Shown here one piece after another: positions 1-8,237 of a DNA stretch of 27,238 nucleotides. Position numbers and translations under genes: made by a program. Each line of letters starts with the position of its first letter. Position 1 is the first letter of the stretch. Source of the stretch: Abditibacteriota bacterium (GTDB taxonomy: Bacteria; Armatimonadota; UBA5829); contig JAGDAG010000294.1 of the NCBI GenBank assembly GCA_017959625.1, forward strand, positions 1-27,238. Direction: 5' to 3'. The notes beneath the pieces were generated by a model. It was given only the letters and a program-made list of their open reading frames with translations, searched no databases and was not told the origin of the DNA.

Positions 1-620
1 GCCTTCTTCAGGTCCTCGGGGTTCACCTTGCCGGCGCTGAAACGGAGCCTCATGGTCTTGCCGTCCGGCTGGCAGCGCAGCTCCGCCACCTGCAGGCCAA
101 AATTCCAGGGGCCCCAGAAACGGGCGTCCCCCTCCGTCCTCATAGCGGCGGCGTTCTTGGCCCAGTCGTATTCGCCGGGAGAGATGGTGGAGGCGTATTT
201 GTACCGCTCCCCGCTGCCGCGGAAGGCTCCCAGTATGTCGTGGTGAAAAAGCAGATAAAAGGGCACGTCCACGCCGTCGGCGCCGGTGGCCTCCACCGTC
301 ACGGCATCCTCGTCAAAGGTATATACGGTCCTGCCCACGCCGGGAGTCTCCGAGATGATCCGGCTGCCCTCCCGGACCGCCGAGGCGGCCTTCAGCTGGC
401 CGTCGACGAAGAAGTAGGCGGAATAGATGCCTTCCACCGTGTTTTCCAGAAATTCCTCTCCGCCGAATTTCAGGCTGGACAGGTTGCCCGTCTCCGGGGA
501 TACGGAGGCGGTGTAGGCCGCCGCTTTGATATCAAAGCCCATGTCCCCCGAGGGAGTGATCTCCAGGGCGCAGCAGGCCGCCGCGCAGAGCATGAGCAGC
601 AAAACAAATAGCTTTTTCAT
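1..620 (-). CDS. Secreted protein of unknown function, 3' end cut by the window edge
   Basis: The reading frame starts at ATG 620-618 behind an AAGGAG ribosome site and stays open to the left edge, giving 206 visible residues. Residues 1-18 form a typical signal peptide (MKKLF followed by a Leu/Ala/Cys-rich core), so the product should be exported. The rest looks like a beta-rich sandwich domain with no catalytic motif I can name. Residues 159-172 (AMRTEGDARFWGPW) closely match residues 161-174 of the esterase encoded at 2714-4318 (AMRTSGDAYFWGPF). The flanking regions line up at similar spacing from the signal peptide, so the two proteins probably share this N-terminal domain. The gene lies 26 bases after the lyase and is probably cotranscribed with it. 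What follows the domain is outside the window, so the enzymatic role cannot be stated. Confidence 0.85.
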   Translation of the reverse strand, partial: MKKLFVLLLMLCAAACCALEITPSGDMGFDIKAAAYTASVSPETGNLSSLKFGGEEFLENTVEGIYSAYFFVDGQLKAASAVREGSRIISETPGVGRTVYTFDEDAVTVEATGADGVDVPFYLLFHHDILGAFRGSGERYKYASTISPGEYDWAKNAAAMRTEGDARFWGPWNFGLQVAELRCQPDGKTMRLRFSAGKVNPEDLKK

Positions 621-646
621 ATTATTTTCTCCTTGAACAAATATCG

Positions 647-2695
647 TCAGTCATCTTCGCCGCAGACGTCCTCTCCGGACTGTCCGTCCAGCTCGCCGAC
701 CTCTATCCTGCGGCCGTCCTTCATATTGAGCACCAGATTGCGGCTGCGGGTGCTGGCGGAAGCGGTCACGCTTTCTATGGGGCATTCGCCCTTAGAGGGA
801 TAAAGCACCGTCACCAGCCGCCTGCTTTTCTCAAAGGAACCCTTGCGGGTGGGGGTATTGATCTCCTTGTGGTTCTGTTTGGCGTAGCTCCCCGGGAGCC
901 AGCCCTGGAAATAGGGCTCGTGGCGGCCTATCATATTTATGGTCTCCCCGTCCCTGTCGGAGAAGAGCATGGTGAGGGTCACTCCGTCTCCGAAATCGGC
1001 CCGGCAGGAGCCGGCGTCCTGGCTGTATCCGCAGTCCTCCAGGTGCCACATCTGCTCGTAGGTGCGGGTCCTGTCGTCGGGAGCGTTGAACCTGTCGCAG
1101 ACCACCAGGAAAGGCTCCGCGCCGGGGATATCCTTCAGAAGTATGAGCCGGCGCCGGTGGGTGGTCATATCCCAGTCGTCGCCGTAGCCCTGAACGTATT
1201 GGGATTCCGCCCAGTCCCTGTCGGGCCTGAGCTGCCAATTGACGTCGGCCTTCTTGTTGATGTCCTCGGGCTTAAAGTCGTTTATGGGACGCACGTTCTG
1301 TCCCTTGCTGTCTATGAGCACAGTATTGTGGCTGCGGGTGGACAGCACGTAGTCCCTCATGTCCGAAGCGTCGTAGGAATAGTGTCCTCCCTCTGTGAGC
1401 ATCTTTTTGCCATAGGCAAAGAGGAGCACGTTGAGCTTGTCGTCATGCTGGTGGCCTCCCCAGCCGTAGGGGCCGCAGTCCATGTAGGCCCACAGGGCGT
1501 CGGGTTCCCAGCTCGTCCGGAACACCACAGCTCCGGCGTAGGGGAACACGTAGGAGAGAAAGTCCGGCTCCCGGGCCCCCTCTTTGCCGGCATACCACTG
1601 AAAGAGAGGGTTGTCCGGAAAGAGCTCCAGAGCCGCGGCGCTGGTGGATACGGCGTTGGCCTGCCCTCCGTCGTTGAGGGAGGGGCAGACTCTGTCGGGC
1701 CGGGCCAGCTTGCAATACATCTCATACATGGGCTCCAAGCCGTCGTAGTAGCCCTCGGGCACCGCGCCTCCCAGGCTCTTCAGGGTGTTGGCGGCGGCCA
1801 GATAGTTGTTGATGCACACTCCGTGATAGCCCACGGTCATCTCATACTGATAGCCGTCGGGGAAGTTCTGCACCTTGTATTCGCCCATCAGGGTGTCGGT
1901 GGCGAACTTCATCCACTCGGTCGTGTCGGTGATGAAGGGCCACAGCAGGCACAGCTTGATGACCCCGTGCATCTCCATCAGCAGCCAGTTGTGGGTGTGG
2001 TGAAAGTTCACCAGCCGCCAGCCGTGCTCATACACGGACACGGCAAAGTCGGTGATGAGGCTGTCGGTGATACTGGGCGAAGGCAAAAATGCGTAGAGAT
2101 TCTCCGTCCAGCGCTGCATCCTGAGGCCTGTTTCGATGGTGCGCCAGCAGCAGGTCTCGTAGCTCAGGGCGTTTTCGGGCACTATGGCCTGCCGGATCCA
2201 GCTCTCAAACTGATCCGCATAGACCTCCGCCGCCTTCTCGTCGCCGCTGGCCGCGTAATACCGGGCCAGATCGGCCCATTCCGCATGGCGGTTGATGCCC
2301 CAGGTCCACTCCATATAATTGTTATAGGTGTGGTTGGACTCCCAGTCGATCCTGTGGTCCTCGAAGGTGTAGCTGACCCCCTGGCTGGACACCGTGTAGT
2401 TCAGGGCCGGCTGGGCCTTCTTCTTGAGATCGGCTATCTCCTTGTCGGTGTATTTTTTGTCGAGCCAGCCGCCGATGAGCTGCTCCCTGTCCGCGTGCTT
2501 CCGCACGTATTCGGCAAAGACGTGCTCCGCCTCGGCTATTTTGTCCTGTTCCACCAGCCCTTTGATGGGGGCCAGCTCCGGGATGGAGAGGTCCAGATGA
2601 TGCAGGAAAAAGTCCTGCCTGGTGGTCCGGGGCCCCTGCTGGGCCCACACTGCCGCCGCCGCGATGAGCAGCGCAAATATAAGTATAGTTTTCAT
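647..2695 (-). CDS. Secreted heparinase II/III-like polysaccharide lyase
   Basis: 682 residues with a signal peptide (residues 1-19, cleavage likely after VWA). Residues about 35-100 resemble the heparinase N-terminal helical region, 110-400 the alpha/alpha toroid, and 400-680 the C-terminal beta-sandwich. Family-typical sites are visible: HTHNW at 234-238, FPDGYQYE at 278-285 followed by GYH at 289-291, GGHQHDD at 413-419, and RSHNTVLID at 454-462. Lyases of this fold cleave uronate-containing polysaccharides by beta-elimination, with conserved Asn, His, Tyr and Arg residues. They occur in families PL12, PL15, PL17, PL21 and others. The exact substrate (glycosaminoglycan, alginate-like or other uronan) cannot be read from the sequence. 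The gene follows the esterase gene by 18 bases with GGAG upstream of the ATG, which points to one transcript. The fold assignment is firm; the substrate is unknown. Confidence 0.88.
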   Translation of the reverse strand: MKTILIFALLIAAAAVWAQQGPRTTRQDFFLHHLDLSIPELAPIKGLVEQDKIAEAEHVFAEYVRKHADREQLIGGWLDKKYTDKEIADLKKKAQPALNYTVSSQGVSYTFEDHRIDWESNHTYNNYMEWTWGINRHAEWADLARYYAASGDEKAAEVYADQFESWIRQAIVPENALSYETCCWRTIETGLRMQRWTENLYAFLPSPSITDSLITDFAVSVYEHGWRLVNFHHTHNWLLMEMHGVIKLCLLWPFITDTTEWMKFATDTLMGEYKVQNFPDGYQYEMTVGYHGVCINNYLAAANTLKSLGGAVPEGYYDGLEPMYEMYCKLARPDRVCPSLNDGGQANAVSTSAAALELFPDNPLFQWYAGKEGAREPDFLSYVFPYAGAVVFRTSWEPDALWAYMDCGPYGWGGHQHDDKLNVLLFAYGKKMLTEGGHYSYDASDMRDYVLSTRSHNTVLIDSKGQNVRPINDFKPEDINKKADVNWQLRPDRDWAESQYVQGYGDDWDMTTHRRRLILLKDIPGAEPFLVVCDRFNAPDDRTRTYEQMWHLEDCGYSQDAGSCRADFGDGVTLTMLFSDRDGETINMIGRHEPYFQGWLPGSYAKQNHKEINTPTRKGSFEKSRRLVTVLYPSKGECPIESVTASASTRSRNLVLNMKDGRRIEVGELDGQSGEDVCGEDD

Positions 2696-2713
2696 ATCTG
2701 CTCCGATATGCGA

Positions 2714-4318
2714 TCAATTTATTGCCTCGTAAATAAAGGGGATAACTGCCTCAGCCCACATTCTTCCGTGAGCCTTAAGGCCCCGGGCGCTCATATGTAT
2801 TCCATTCCCTCCGCCGTCCCGCATATCTCCCGAAAGAACGTCGGTATCCGGCCCTTGCAGCGACACGCCCGCTTGCCACAGTCTTCCATGGACCTGCCTT
2901 ATCTGCCACACCCGTTTTTCGGCGCCGTTTTGATACGATACCTTAGCGGTGAACCACGGAAACTCCCAACCGGCTCTCGTTTTGCTCTCGCCTATTATCC
3001 TCAGCATTTTGCCAAAGCTGCTGGCAGGCGGCTCGTAGGCGTCGCTTTCTCCCTGGTGCCACAACACGGCCCTGAAGCCGCCCTTGCCCAGCTTTTCTAT
3101 TCGTGAAGCCAGGACTTCAAAGATGTCGCCGCCCGGCTCCCAGTCGTTCAGACAGGTGCCGCCGAAGCCGCAGGGCACTACCCCCACGGGAACGCCGAAT
3201 TCTTCCCAGAGCCTGTCGCAGAAGGAGGGATACAGGCTCCCGCCGTCTGTATGGTCCTGAGGCCCCGGGACCGGGTCGTCTGCCGGAGCCCACGCCAGGG
3301 TGTCAGAGGCAGCTCCCATTCTGTATGTCTGGAGCTGCCTTTCTTCGCCGCAGCAGGTAGAGTTGGACTGGCCCGCCGTCACGAACACTTCCCCCACTCC
3401 CACGTGCTCCCTGCGGGCAAGGGTCCTGCCCGCGGGAGTTTTGATATCCAGAGAATACCAGCCCCCTGCCGGACAATCCACCCAGGCTGAAAAGCCCCCG
3501 GCGGGATCGGTCCTCAGGGTCTTAGTCACAGTAAAGGGAGTCCTGCCCGGATCTTTGCCGGCGATCTTTACGACCACGGATCCGCATTTTGCCCTGCCGG
3601 ACACCAGCACCCTGCCGTGATATTTGTCCCGCCGCTGAAAGACCTGATACTCGGCGGGAGACAGCAGCTCTCCGGACTGCGAAAGGGCGGGAGCCGCCCG
3701 GAGCCTTTCCCTATCGGTCACGGGCAAAAACTCTATATCAGCCGACACGGTCTCCCCGGGAGCGGCGTCCAGAGTCAGCACGGGACAGTAGTGAGCGAAG
3801 GGCCCCCAGAAATAGGCGTCTCCGCTCGTCCGCATGGCCGTGAAACCCCGGACCCAGCGGTAGTCACCTGCCGGAAAACTGCCCTTTGGATCCTGCAGCT
3901 CCCGGCCGTCGCCCACGCAGCATATATGCCTGTTGAGAGTGAGCGCATAGCTCAGGGGGACCTCCGACGCGGCGGCGAGGGTGATGGTAAGACCCTGGTC
4001 CGAGAAACGGTACTCCACCCTGCCGATACCGTCCGCATAAAACACTACGCGGTTTTCGCCGAGCTCCCGTCTGTCGGGCAGGACGTTTCCTCCCGGCGCA
4101 TGGAGGACCGAAGTCGTCACCCCGGCCAGCTCGTTCTCCGCAAAATCGGCGCCTCCCGAGACCAGACTTGTCAAATAGCCTTTTTCTTCGAGCACACAGT
4201 CATAATTGGGGCCGAAGACCTCCGCAGAGGTCCCGTCCGGTCGTATCACGGCCGCCGGAGAGCAAGCAGCCGGGAAAAGCGCAAACAGCAATATAAGTAT
4301 CTGGCATATGTATTTCAT
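2714..4318 (-). CDS. Secreted SGNH-hydrolase, sialate O-acetylesterase type, with an extra N-terminal domain
   Basis: 534 residues. An export signal covers about residues 1-19. Cys19 follows PAA, so lipidation is possible, but the lipobox is not standard. Residues 25-200 form a beta-rich domain shared with the truncated neighbour at 1-620. Residues 308-530 are the SASA-type SGNH hydrolase: GQSN at 316-319 with the nucleophile Ser318, GFGGT at 384-388, WHQGESD at 420-426, and NGIHMS at 505-510 with the likely catalytic His508. Such enzymes remove O-acetyl groups from sugars. Enzymes annotated as sialate esterases often act on plant or other glycan acetates, so the substrate is open. The gene is first in the minus-strand unit with the lyase, which suggests deacetylation before or during cleavage. 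The start is supported by a GAGAAG stretch upstream. Confidence 0.88.
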   Translation of the reverse strand: MKYICQILILLFALFPAACSPAAVIRPDGTSAEVFGPNYDCVLEEKGYLTSLVSGGADFAENELAGVTTSVLHAPGGNVLPDRRELGENRVVFYADGIGRVEYRFSDQGLTITLAAASEVPLSYALTLNRHICCVGDGRELQDPKGSFPAGDYRWVRGFTAMRTSGDAYFWGPFAHYCPVLTLDAAPGETVSADIEFLPVTDRERLRAAPALSQSGELLSPAEYQVFQRRDKYHGRVLVSGRAKCGSVVVKIAGKDPGRTPFTVTKTLRTDPAGGFSAWVDCPAGGWYSLDIKTPAGRTLARREHVGVGEVFVTAGQSNSTCCGEERQLQTYRMGAASDTLAWAPADDPVPGPQDHTDGGSLYPSFCDRLWEEFGVPVGVVPCGFGGTCLNDWEPGGDIFEVLASRIEKLGKGGFRAVLWHQGESDAYEPPASSFGKMLRIIGESKTRAGWEFPWFTAKVSYQNGAEKRVWQIRQVHGRLWQAGVSLQGPDTDVLSGDMRDGGGNGIHMSARGLKAHGRMWAEAVIPFIYEAIN

Positions 4319-4402
4319 TGACTTCTCACAAAAAGCGACCCGCGCCGAGCCGCAGACCGCGGTACGGAAACGGCCTCTTGCCTGTCCCCGAATATTTTTT
4401 CA

Positions 4403-4420
4403 AGTATAGTATAGCATACT
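4403..4420. promoter_or_regulatory. Inverted repeat between divergent units, possible operator
   Basis: AGTAT (4408-4412) and ATACT (4416-4420) form a perfect inverted repeat with a three-base spacer, and a further AGTAT sits directly before it (4403-4407). It lies in the 194-base gap between the esterase unit (minus) and the ech operon (plus). On the minus strand the same stretch reads as overlapping TATGCT/TATACT, which could be a -10 box for the esterase unit. No clear -35 is seen at the right distance. It may be an operator, a promoter element or both. Confidence 0.35.
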
Positions 4421-4445
4421 TCGGGCATTATTTTTGCGTTTTGGT

Positions 4446-4474
4446 TTGAATTGCCGCAAACAATATGCTATAAT
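4446..4474 (+). promoter_or_regulatory. Sigma-70-type promoter of the ech operon
   Basis: TTGAAT (4446-4451) and a perfect TATAAT (4469-4474) are separated by 17 bases, the ideal spacing. The -10 ends 38 bases upstream of the echA start codon, leaving a short leader. GGAG at 4504-4507 is the echA ribosome site. Confidence 0.75.
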
Positions 4475-4512
4475 AATAATACTACTTTTTACCGAAACGA
4501 TACGGAGCATAA

Positions 4513-6489
4513 ATGAATCTGCTGTTTTGTTTGCTGATCCTTCTTCCCGCGGCCGGACTGACACTCTCCCTGGTCATCAGGGACCCCCGGGCGCGTAATG
4601 CGGCTGTTATCGCGGTTTCCGCGCTTATCCTTGCGGCGGGCTGCGCCGTCGGCGCAGGAGCGATAGTAAATCAGGCAGGACCTTCCATCGCTTTTTCGCA
4701 TAAAACGGCCCATATCCTGTCCGGCTGTATCACCGGCGCCGACGTCCTGCTTTTGTTTTTTGTAATGTGGTGCGGCGTCAGAAAACGCCGTTACACCTCC
4801 CCTTTCCTTGCCGGCGGACAATTCGTTCTGCTGCTCTTTTTTGAAATATATGCCCGTCCCGAAACTGACCTGCCTCTCTTTGTCGACCAGCTTTCTCTCG
4901 TGCTGCTGCTTCTGGCCGCCGTGATCGGGCCTCTTATACTCATTTTTTCCGCCGGCTATATGCACGTCCATGAAGCCCACAAGGGCGGAAAGTCCCGGCA
5001 GAACGTTTTTTACGGCATCATATTTGCCTTTCTTTTTGCAATGTTCCTTTTGGCGGCATCGGACAACATCTGCTGGCTTTACACCTTCTGGGAGATCACC
5101 ACGGTATGCTCGTTCCTTTTGATACAGTTCGACAAAACGGAGGAATCCGTGCGCAACGCCTTCAGGACCCTGGATCTCAATATGCTGGGAGGCTTCTGCT
5201 TTATTTCCGGGATAATACTTCTTTCTTTGTTCTGCAACACGGTATCGCTGCACGATATATGCAAGCTGCGGCTTGCCGGCTCTCTTTCCGGGAACTTTAT
5301 CGCTCTGGGCATAGTGCTTTTGTGCATCGCGGGCTTTACCAAAGCGGCCATGTTCCCCTTCCATAACTGGCTTCTCGGCGCCATGGTGGCGCCCACGCCG
5401 GTCTCGGCTCTGCTGCACTCCTCCACCATGGTGAAAGCGGGAGTATATCTCGTTATACGCCTTTGTCCCGTTATTTCCGGCACCACCCTGGGGAGCATAG
5501 TGGCCGCAGCGGGAGGCTTTACCTTTATGGCAGCCTCGGTGCTGGCGGTAAGCCAGTCCAATGCAAAAAAGGTCCTGGCATATTCCACCATAGCGAATCT
5601 GGGGCTTATAATCTGCTGCGCCGGCATAGGCACAAAGGCCGCCCTGGGTGCCGCCATACTGCTTATGATATTCCATGCGGTAAGCAAGGGCATGCTCTTC
5701 CTTGCCGTGGGCACCATAGAACAGACCATCGGCAGCCGCAATATAGAGGACATGCAGGGGCTCTTGAAAAAAATGCCCTTTACCACAGCCGTCACGGCTG
5801 TGGGCATCATATCCATGCTGCTGCCTCCCTTCGGGGTGCTCCTCACCAAATGGATCGCCATCGAAGCGGCGGTGTGGAGCCCGCTGGTACTGATGTTCAT
5901 CATACTGGGCAGCGCCTTCACCATAGTCTTCTGGGCAAAATGGATAGGGATCATATCCACCATGTCCTACAAGCCGCGTTATGAGAGAGAAAACACGCTG
6001 CCCTGCATGCGCACGGTGCTTTCGGCGCTGCTGGGCCTGGTGCTTTTGTGCAGCTGCTTTATAGGCTTTATATACAAGGCCGTTCTGGAAAGCTACGTGG
6101 AAGGAGCCATGCTTTTCAACAGCTATTCCGAGAGCCTCCGCCTGGATATAAACGATATGTCTGTCATACGGCTGTCGGGGATAACCGGCGACACCGTGGG
6201 CGGCTTTGCCGTGATGGCGGTCTTCCTGCTGATATTCATACTGATGCTTTTCATTCCCTGGATGGTCAGCAAGACCAAGTCGGAGATCATCCGCCCTCCC
6301 TACTTCGGAGGAGAATTATACGGCAACGATATCAGAGGCATCGATTTTATGGGGCCGAAGGACAAAGTCGAGCAGGTCATCGTCCGCAACTACTACTTCA
6401 GGGGCGTCTTCGGCTCCGATACCCTGGCGCGTTTGTTTTTGTCGGTTTCCATCGGCATCATTCTGATAATGGTGGGCGTCACGCTGTAG
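4513..6489 (+). CDS. echA: Ech-type hydrogenase subunit A, NuoL/MrpA-like ion-translocating membrane protein
   Basis: 658 residues, almost entirely hydrophobic helices, as expected for the large antiporter-like subunit of an energy-converting [NiFe] hydrogenase. The proton-antiporter core is clear. FWEITT at 192-197 places Glu194 where complex I antiporter subunits carry their conserved transmembrane glutamate. FTKAAMFPFHNWL at 275-287 carries the conserved Lys277, and SALLHSSTMVKAG at 298-310 adds His302 and Lys308. These residues form the ion path across the membrane in the family. The gene is first in a six-gene operon whose order and sizes match echABCDEF. echB begins 10 bases after its stop. 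The related HyfB/HycC subunits of formate hydrogenlyase are the main alternative, but the compact six-gene set favours Ech. Confidence 0.9.
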   Translation: MNLLFCLLILLPAAGLTLSLVIRDPRARNAAVIAVSALILAAGCAVGAGAIVNQAGPSIAFSHKTAHILSGCITGADVLLLFFVMWCGVRKRRYTSPFLAGGQFVLLLFFEIYARPETDLPLFVDQLSLVLLLLAAVIGPLILIFSAGYMHVHEAHKGGKSRQNVFYGIIFAFLFAMFLLAASDNICWLYTFWEITTVCSFLLIQFDKTEESVRNAFRTLDLNMLGGFCFISGIILLSLFCNTVSLHDICKLRLAGSLSGNFIALGIVLLCIAGFTKAAMFPFHNWLLGAMVAPTPVSALLHSSTMVKAGVYLVIRLCPVISGTTLGSIVAAAGGFTFMAASVLAVSQSNAKKVLAYSTIANLGLIICCAGIGTKAALGAAILLMIFHAVSKGMLFLAVGTIEQTIGSRNIEDMQGLLKKMPFTTAVTAVGIISMLLPPFGVLLTKWIAIEAAVWSPLVLMFIILGSAFTIVFWAKWIGIISTMSYKPRYERENTLPCMRTVLSALLGLVLLCSCFIGFIYKAVLESYVEGAMLFNSYSESLRLDINDMSVIRLSGITGDTVGGFAVMAVFLLIFILMLFIPWMVSKTKSEIIRPPYFGGELYGNDIRGIDFMGPKDKVEQVIVRNYYFRGVFGSDTLARLFLSVSIGIILIMVGVTL

Positions 6490-6499
6490 GGAGACAGAA

Positions 6500-7351
6500 A
6501 TGATAAATATTATCACCATAATAATCACAGTCCTTTTTGCTCCTTTGGCAGGGGCGGTCATAACCGGCGTCGACAGGCGTATAACCGCCAGGTTCCAAAG
6601 CAGGATCGGCCCTCCGGTACTGCAGCCCATATACGACGTCCTCAAGCTTCTGGGCAAGGAAAGGGTGGCCGTGAACGCCATGCAGATCATCTACGTCATA
6701 GGCTCCCTGGTCTTCGCCATCCTCAGCCTGCTCCTCTTTGTGCTGAGGTCGGACTATCTGATATTGGTCTTCGTGCTGGCCTTTTCCACCGTGTCGCTCA
6801 TAGTGGGCGCCACCAGCGTCCGCTCCCCCTATTCCAAGATAGGGGCCCAGCGGGAGATCATACAGATACTGGCCTACGAGCCGGTGATCATCCTCATGGT
6901 GGTGGGCATGTATCTGGTGACGGGCAGCTTCAACATAGGGAGCATCGCCGAACACGAGGGCTGCCTCTTTGCCCAGCTGCCGCTGGTGTTCGTGGCCTTT
7001 TGCTATGTGCTCACCATCAAGCTGCGCAAGTCGCCCTTTGACTACTCCACCAGCCATCACGGCCACCAGGAGCTCATCAAGGGCCTCACCACCGAGTTCA
7101 GCGGCCTGCAGCTGGCCCTCATAGAGATCACCCACTGGTATGAGGCGGTGCTCTTTATCGGCATGCTGTCCCTGTTTTTCGCCCACCCCCTGTGGCTGGG
7201 CATCCTGATAGCCCTGGGCGTCTATTTCTGCGAGATCATTCTGGACAACGTGTGCGCCAGGACCACCTGGCAGTGGATGCTGCGTTTCACCGTGGTGCTG
7301 GGCTTTTCGCTGGCCATGACCAACATCATCTGGCTGTATCTGAAGTATTAG
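6500..7351 (+). CDS. echB: Ech-type hydrogenase subunit B, NuoH-like membrane protein
   Basis: 283 residues with about eight transmembrane helices. This is the NuoH/HycD-like subunit that joins the membrane arm to the hydrogenase module. Diagnostic segments are ARFQSRIGPP at 30-39, GAQREIIQILAYE at 115-127, and PFDYSTSHHGHQE at 179-191, all on loops that face the catalytic subunits in complex I relatives. The charged loop residues (Arg118, Glu119, Glu127, Asp181 and Glu191) are retained. A GGAGAC ribosome site overlaps the end of echA, and echC follows after 9 bases, so the genes are almost certainly cotranscribed. Confidence 0.92.
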   Translation: MINIITIIITVLFAPLAGAVITGVDRRITARFQSRIGPPVLQPIYDVLKLLGKERVAVNAMQIIYVIGSLVFAILSLLLFVLRSDYLILVFVLAFSTVSLIVGATSVRSPYSKIGAQREIIQILAYEPVIILMVVGMYLVTGSFNIGSIAEHEGCLFAQLPLVFVAFCYVLTIKLRKSPFDYSTSHHGHQELIKGLTTEFSGLQLALIEITHWYEAVLFIGMLSLFFAHPLWLGILIALGVYFCEIILDNVCARTTWQWMLRFTVVLGFSLAMTNIIWLYLKY

Positions 7352-7360
7352 GAGACATTT

Positions 7361-7870
7361 ATGAAACTTATCCAAAAAGCAGCCGGAAAATCACCCTGGA
7401 TCATCCATTACGACTGCAACAGCTGCAACGGCTGCGACATAGAGATACTCGCTTCGCTGACTCCGATCTACGATGCGGAACGCTTCGGCGTGGTGAACGT
7501 AGGCAACCCGAAGCACGCCGACATACTCATAGTCTCCGGTTCGGTGAACTACCGCAGCAGGAGAGTGCTGGAAAACATCTGGAGAGAAATGCCCGGCCCC
7601 AAGGTGGTGATCGCGGTGGGAGCCTGCGCCTGCACGGGAGGCATTTTTTCGGATTGCTACAACATAATCGGAGGCGTGGACAAGGTGCTGCCGGTGGATA
7701 TATACGTGCCGGGCTGCGCTCCCAAGCCTGAAGCGATACTGGACGCAGTGGTCCGGGCCACGGAAAAGCTCGTGCACAAAAGGGAAGAACTGGCCGCGCG
7801 GCAGGCTGAGCACGTTGCCAAACTCCGGGCAAAGGATCCGAAAGGAGGCAGAAATGCTGAAAAACAGTAA
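7361..7870 (+). CDS. echC: Ech-type [NiFe] hydrogenase small subunit, NuoB-like
   Basis: 169 residues. This is the electron-transfer small subunit that holds the [4Fe-4S] cluster next to the NiFe site. The four ligand positions are visible: Cys22 and Cys25 in SCNGCD, Cys89 in GACACTGG, and Cys119 in VPGCAPKPEA. It has no Tat signal and no extra clusters, as expected for cytoplasm-facing group 4 enzymes. The C-terminal 35 residues are highly charged (Lys/Arg/Glu/Ala-rich). Their coding region overlaps the ribosome site and start of echD, so translation of the two is probably coupled. The assignment is firm because the large subunit lies two genes downstream. Confidence 0.93.
   Translation: MKLIQKAAGKSPWIIHYDCNSCNGCDIEILASLTPIYDAERFGVVNVGNPKHADILIVSGSVNYRSRRVLENIWREMPGPKVVIAVGACACTGGIFSDCYNIIGGVDKVLPVDIYVPGCAPKPEAILDAVVRATEKLVHKREELAARQAEHVAKLRAKDPKGGRNAEKQ
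7843..7848 (+). promoter_or_regulatory. Ribosome binding site that fixes the echD start
   Basis: A perfect AGGAGG lies within the end of echC, five bases before ATG 7854. It supports that start over the in-frame ATG at 7815, which would add 13 residues and overlap echC more deeply. Confidence 0.8.
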
Positions 7871-8237
7871 AGACATAACCATTGACGAGCTTATAAGCTG
7901 CGTTTCCAATCTGAAATACCGGGGCTTCAGGTTCGTCACTGCCAGCTGCGCCGACAACAGAGACGGCACCTTTTCGCTTTATTATCATTTCGACAAACAG
8001 CTGGAGCTTGAAAATATCGCTCTCACAGTAAGCAGGGACACCGCCATCCCTTGCATAACCACGCTTTATTTGTGCGCCTTTCTCGTGGAGAATGAGATGA
8101 AGGAGCTTTTCGGGCTTACTATCGAAAATATCGCCATCGACTATGAGGGGCGCATGTTCCTCACCGAAGACGCTCCCCGGGAGCCCATGACTTACGGCGC
8201 CAACATACTGATAGAAAGAAAGGAGGAAGAAAGCTGA
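7854..8237 (+). CDS. echD: Ech-type hydrogenase subunit D, NuoC-like
   Basis: 127 residues when started at ATG 7854, chosen for the AGGAGG just upstream. The product is the NuoC-like structural subunit. The family core ENEMKELFGLTIENIAIDY followed by EGRMFL (about residues 79-103) corresponds to the E-x-x-DLFG-x-x-F region of complex I 30-kDa subunits. It carries no cofactor motif and probably holds the large and small subunits together. Its start overlaps the end of echC by 17 bases. Its TGA stop shares one base with the echE ATG (ATGA-type junction). Both arrangements favour fixed subunit ratios by translational coupling. Confidence 0.88.
   Translation: MLKNSKDITIDELISCVSNLKYRGFRFVTASCADNRDGTFSLYYHFDKQLELENIALTVSRDTAIPCITTLYLCAFLVENEMKELFGLTIENIAIDYEGRMFLTEDAPREPMTYGANILIERKEEES

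Noticed and set aside
869..3106. A 745-residue open frame on the plus strand across the lyase and esterase genes
   Set aside because: The opposite strand encodes a clear heparinase-like lyase with family motifs; this frame crosses a gene boundary and has no domain.
4489..5676. A 395-residue minus-strand frame across the start of echA
   Set aside because: It is opposite the membrane-protein gene, extremely Lys/Gln/Gly-rich and covers the ech promoter leader; it is not credible.
7815..7853. An earlier ATG for echD at 7815
   Set aside because: The AGGAGG site at 7843-7848 is correctly spaced only for ATG 7854.
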